Origin: Chondrilla cf. caribensis | Lineage: Eukaryota > Porifera > Demospongiae > Chondrillida > Chondrillidae | Length of the DNA: 64,000 nt | Direction of reading: 5' to 3' | NCBI GenBank assembly: GCA_964020155.1 | Contig: OZ026548.1 | Coordinates: forward strand, 772,501-836,500 | Shown: one piece after another, positions 63,412 to 64,000 of the stretch | Layout: the number at the start of each line of letters is the position of its first letter | How positions within the stretch are numbered: the stretch's first letter is position 1 | Notes under the pieces: model-generated | The model's input: the letters and a program-made list of their open reading frames with translations, nothing else | Told to the model about the DNA's origin: nothing | The model's database searches: none | Program-made: the position numbers and the translations under genes

Positions 63412-64000
63412 CTACAGGGATACACAGACATACATATGTACTATTATGTAATCAGTATTAGTAAAATTTACACACCATTTATGAAGGGATACGGGTACAA
63501 CTGAATGTACGGTGCAGCAAGGAATTATCGTGTGTTGTGTTCACAAAGTAGAGTACATCACTCCGGAGCACACAATACACCAGATAGAGGACATCATAGG
63601 CTCCTTCCAAGCCATATATAGCATGTACCTATGTATACATTATGTAGAGGAGGCTCTTAGTAGTATGAAATAAATTCAACCACTTGCACATGCTTTTATT
63701 GTTTTCGTACTAGATTGGATTTCATAGGATTACATTTCTATTAGTGTATGCAGGTACAGTACGAACCTATATGTACACATACTCTACCACCTATGGCTGA
63801 ACTGAATACTACAAAATACATAAACATGCAAGTGAATATGTATATGTGAACCCAATCACAGACACAGAGGTTATCTAGTCATCATTGCCCCAATTGAAAT
63901 ATAAAGCTATTAGACTCTTAAGAGTGCAACCTGGGAAGAAAAGAATGCTGTCTTTCTTTGTTCTGCTTGCTTTTTCAATTGGTTATCCTCTTCAATTCTA
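63412..64000. other. CPAP copy B intron at window edge
   Basis: No exon recognised. Matches 43,765-44,350. Confidence 0.5.

Larger units (their letters stand above)
59828..64000. repeat. Segmental duplication, copy B (CPAP block)
   Basis: Counterpart of 38,504-44,350 in the same orientation. It continues past the window edge. It lacks the satellite and keeps the exon and the 847 bp missing in copy A. Confidence 0.85.

Overview
The window reads as nuclear DNA of a sponge, most likely a demosponge. The evidence is intron-rich animal housekeeping genes (a SERCA-type Ca2+ ATPase, Ran GTPase, the centriole protein CPAP/SAS-4), a cluster of genes whose C-terminal domain is the one known from the sponge short-chain (spongin-type) collagen C4, AT-rich spacers, long (GT)n/(CA)n tracts and many small TA-flanked inverted-repeat elements. 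The species cannot be named from the sequence alone. No prokaryotic, CRISPR, tRNA or rRNA feature was seen.

Layout. (1) 1-21,180: a head-to-tail array of six intronless minus-strand paralogues for secreted-start, Cys-rich, roughly 10-pass membrane proteins. One copy (8,167-9,712) has a 1-nt frameshift, one (15,201-16,727) is divergent but carries near-identical tracts, and a solo 3' flank marks a lost copy. Five MITEs have precise empty sites in sister units. One lies between the promoter and start codon of the last copy. (2) 21,583-34,164, minus: 14 exons of a SERCA-type ATPase covering about the first 584 residues. The 3' half (rest of the P domain and M5-M10) is absent where the array begins. 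(3) 34,890-37,908, plus: two tandem Ran genes with identical intron positions, head-to-head with the ATPase. (4) 38,764-43,764, minus: a decayed CPAP copy with one exon missing where a roughly 357-bp satellite now sits and an 847-bp deletion that fuses two exons out of frame. (5) 45,667-52,047, plus: short-chain collagen genes, two apparently intact (45,667 and 50,686) and several broken copies. (6) 52,922-53,067: an isolated CPAP coiled-coil exon. (7) 53,560-54,788, minus: a dead HTH plus integrase-core gene. (8) 55.3-57.4 kb: collagen and flank fragments. (9) 58,316-59,107, minus: an intronless type II membrane collagen. (10) 60,095-64,000, minus: the intact 3' half of a second CPAP copy, which runs off the window and is the segmental duplicate of block 4.

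The genes do not form one pathway. The recurring theme is local duplication followed by decay, with small DNA transposons and microsatellites marking the changes. The membrane-receptor array is the part most like an undescribed system: a conserved cytosolic and membrane core, variable outer parts, and signs of gene conversion.
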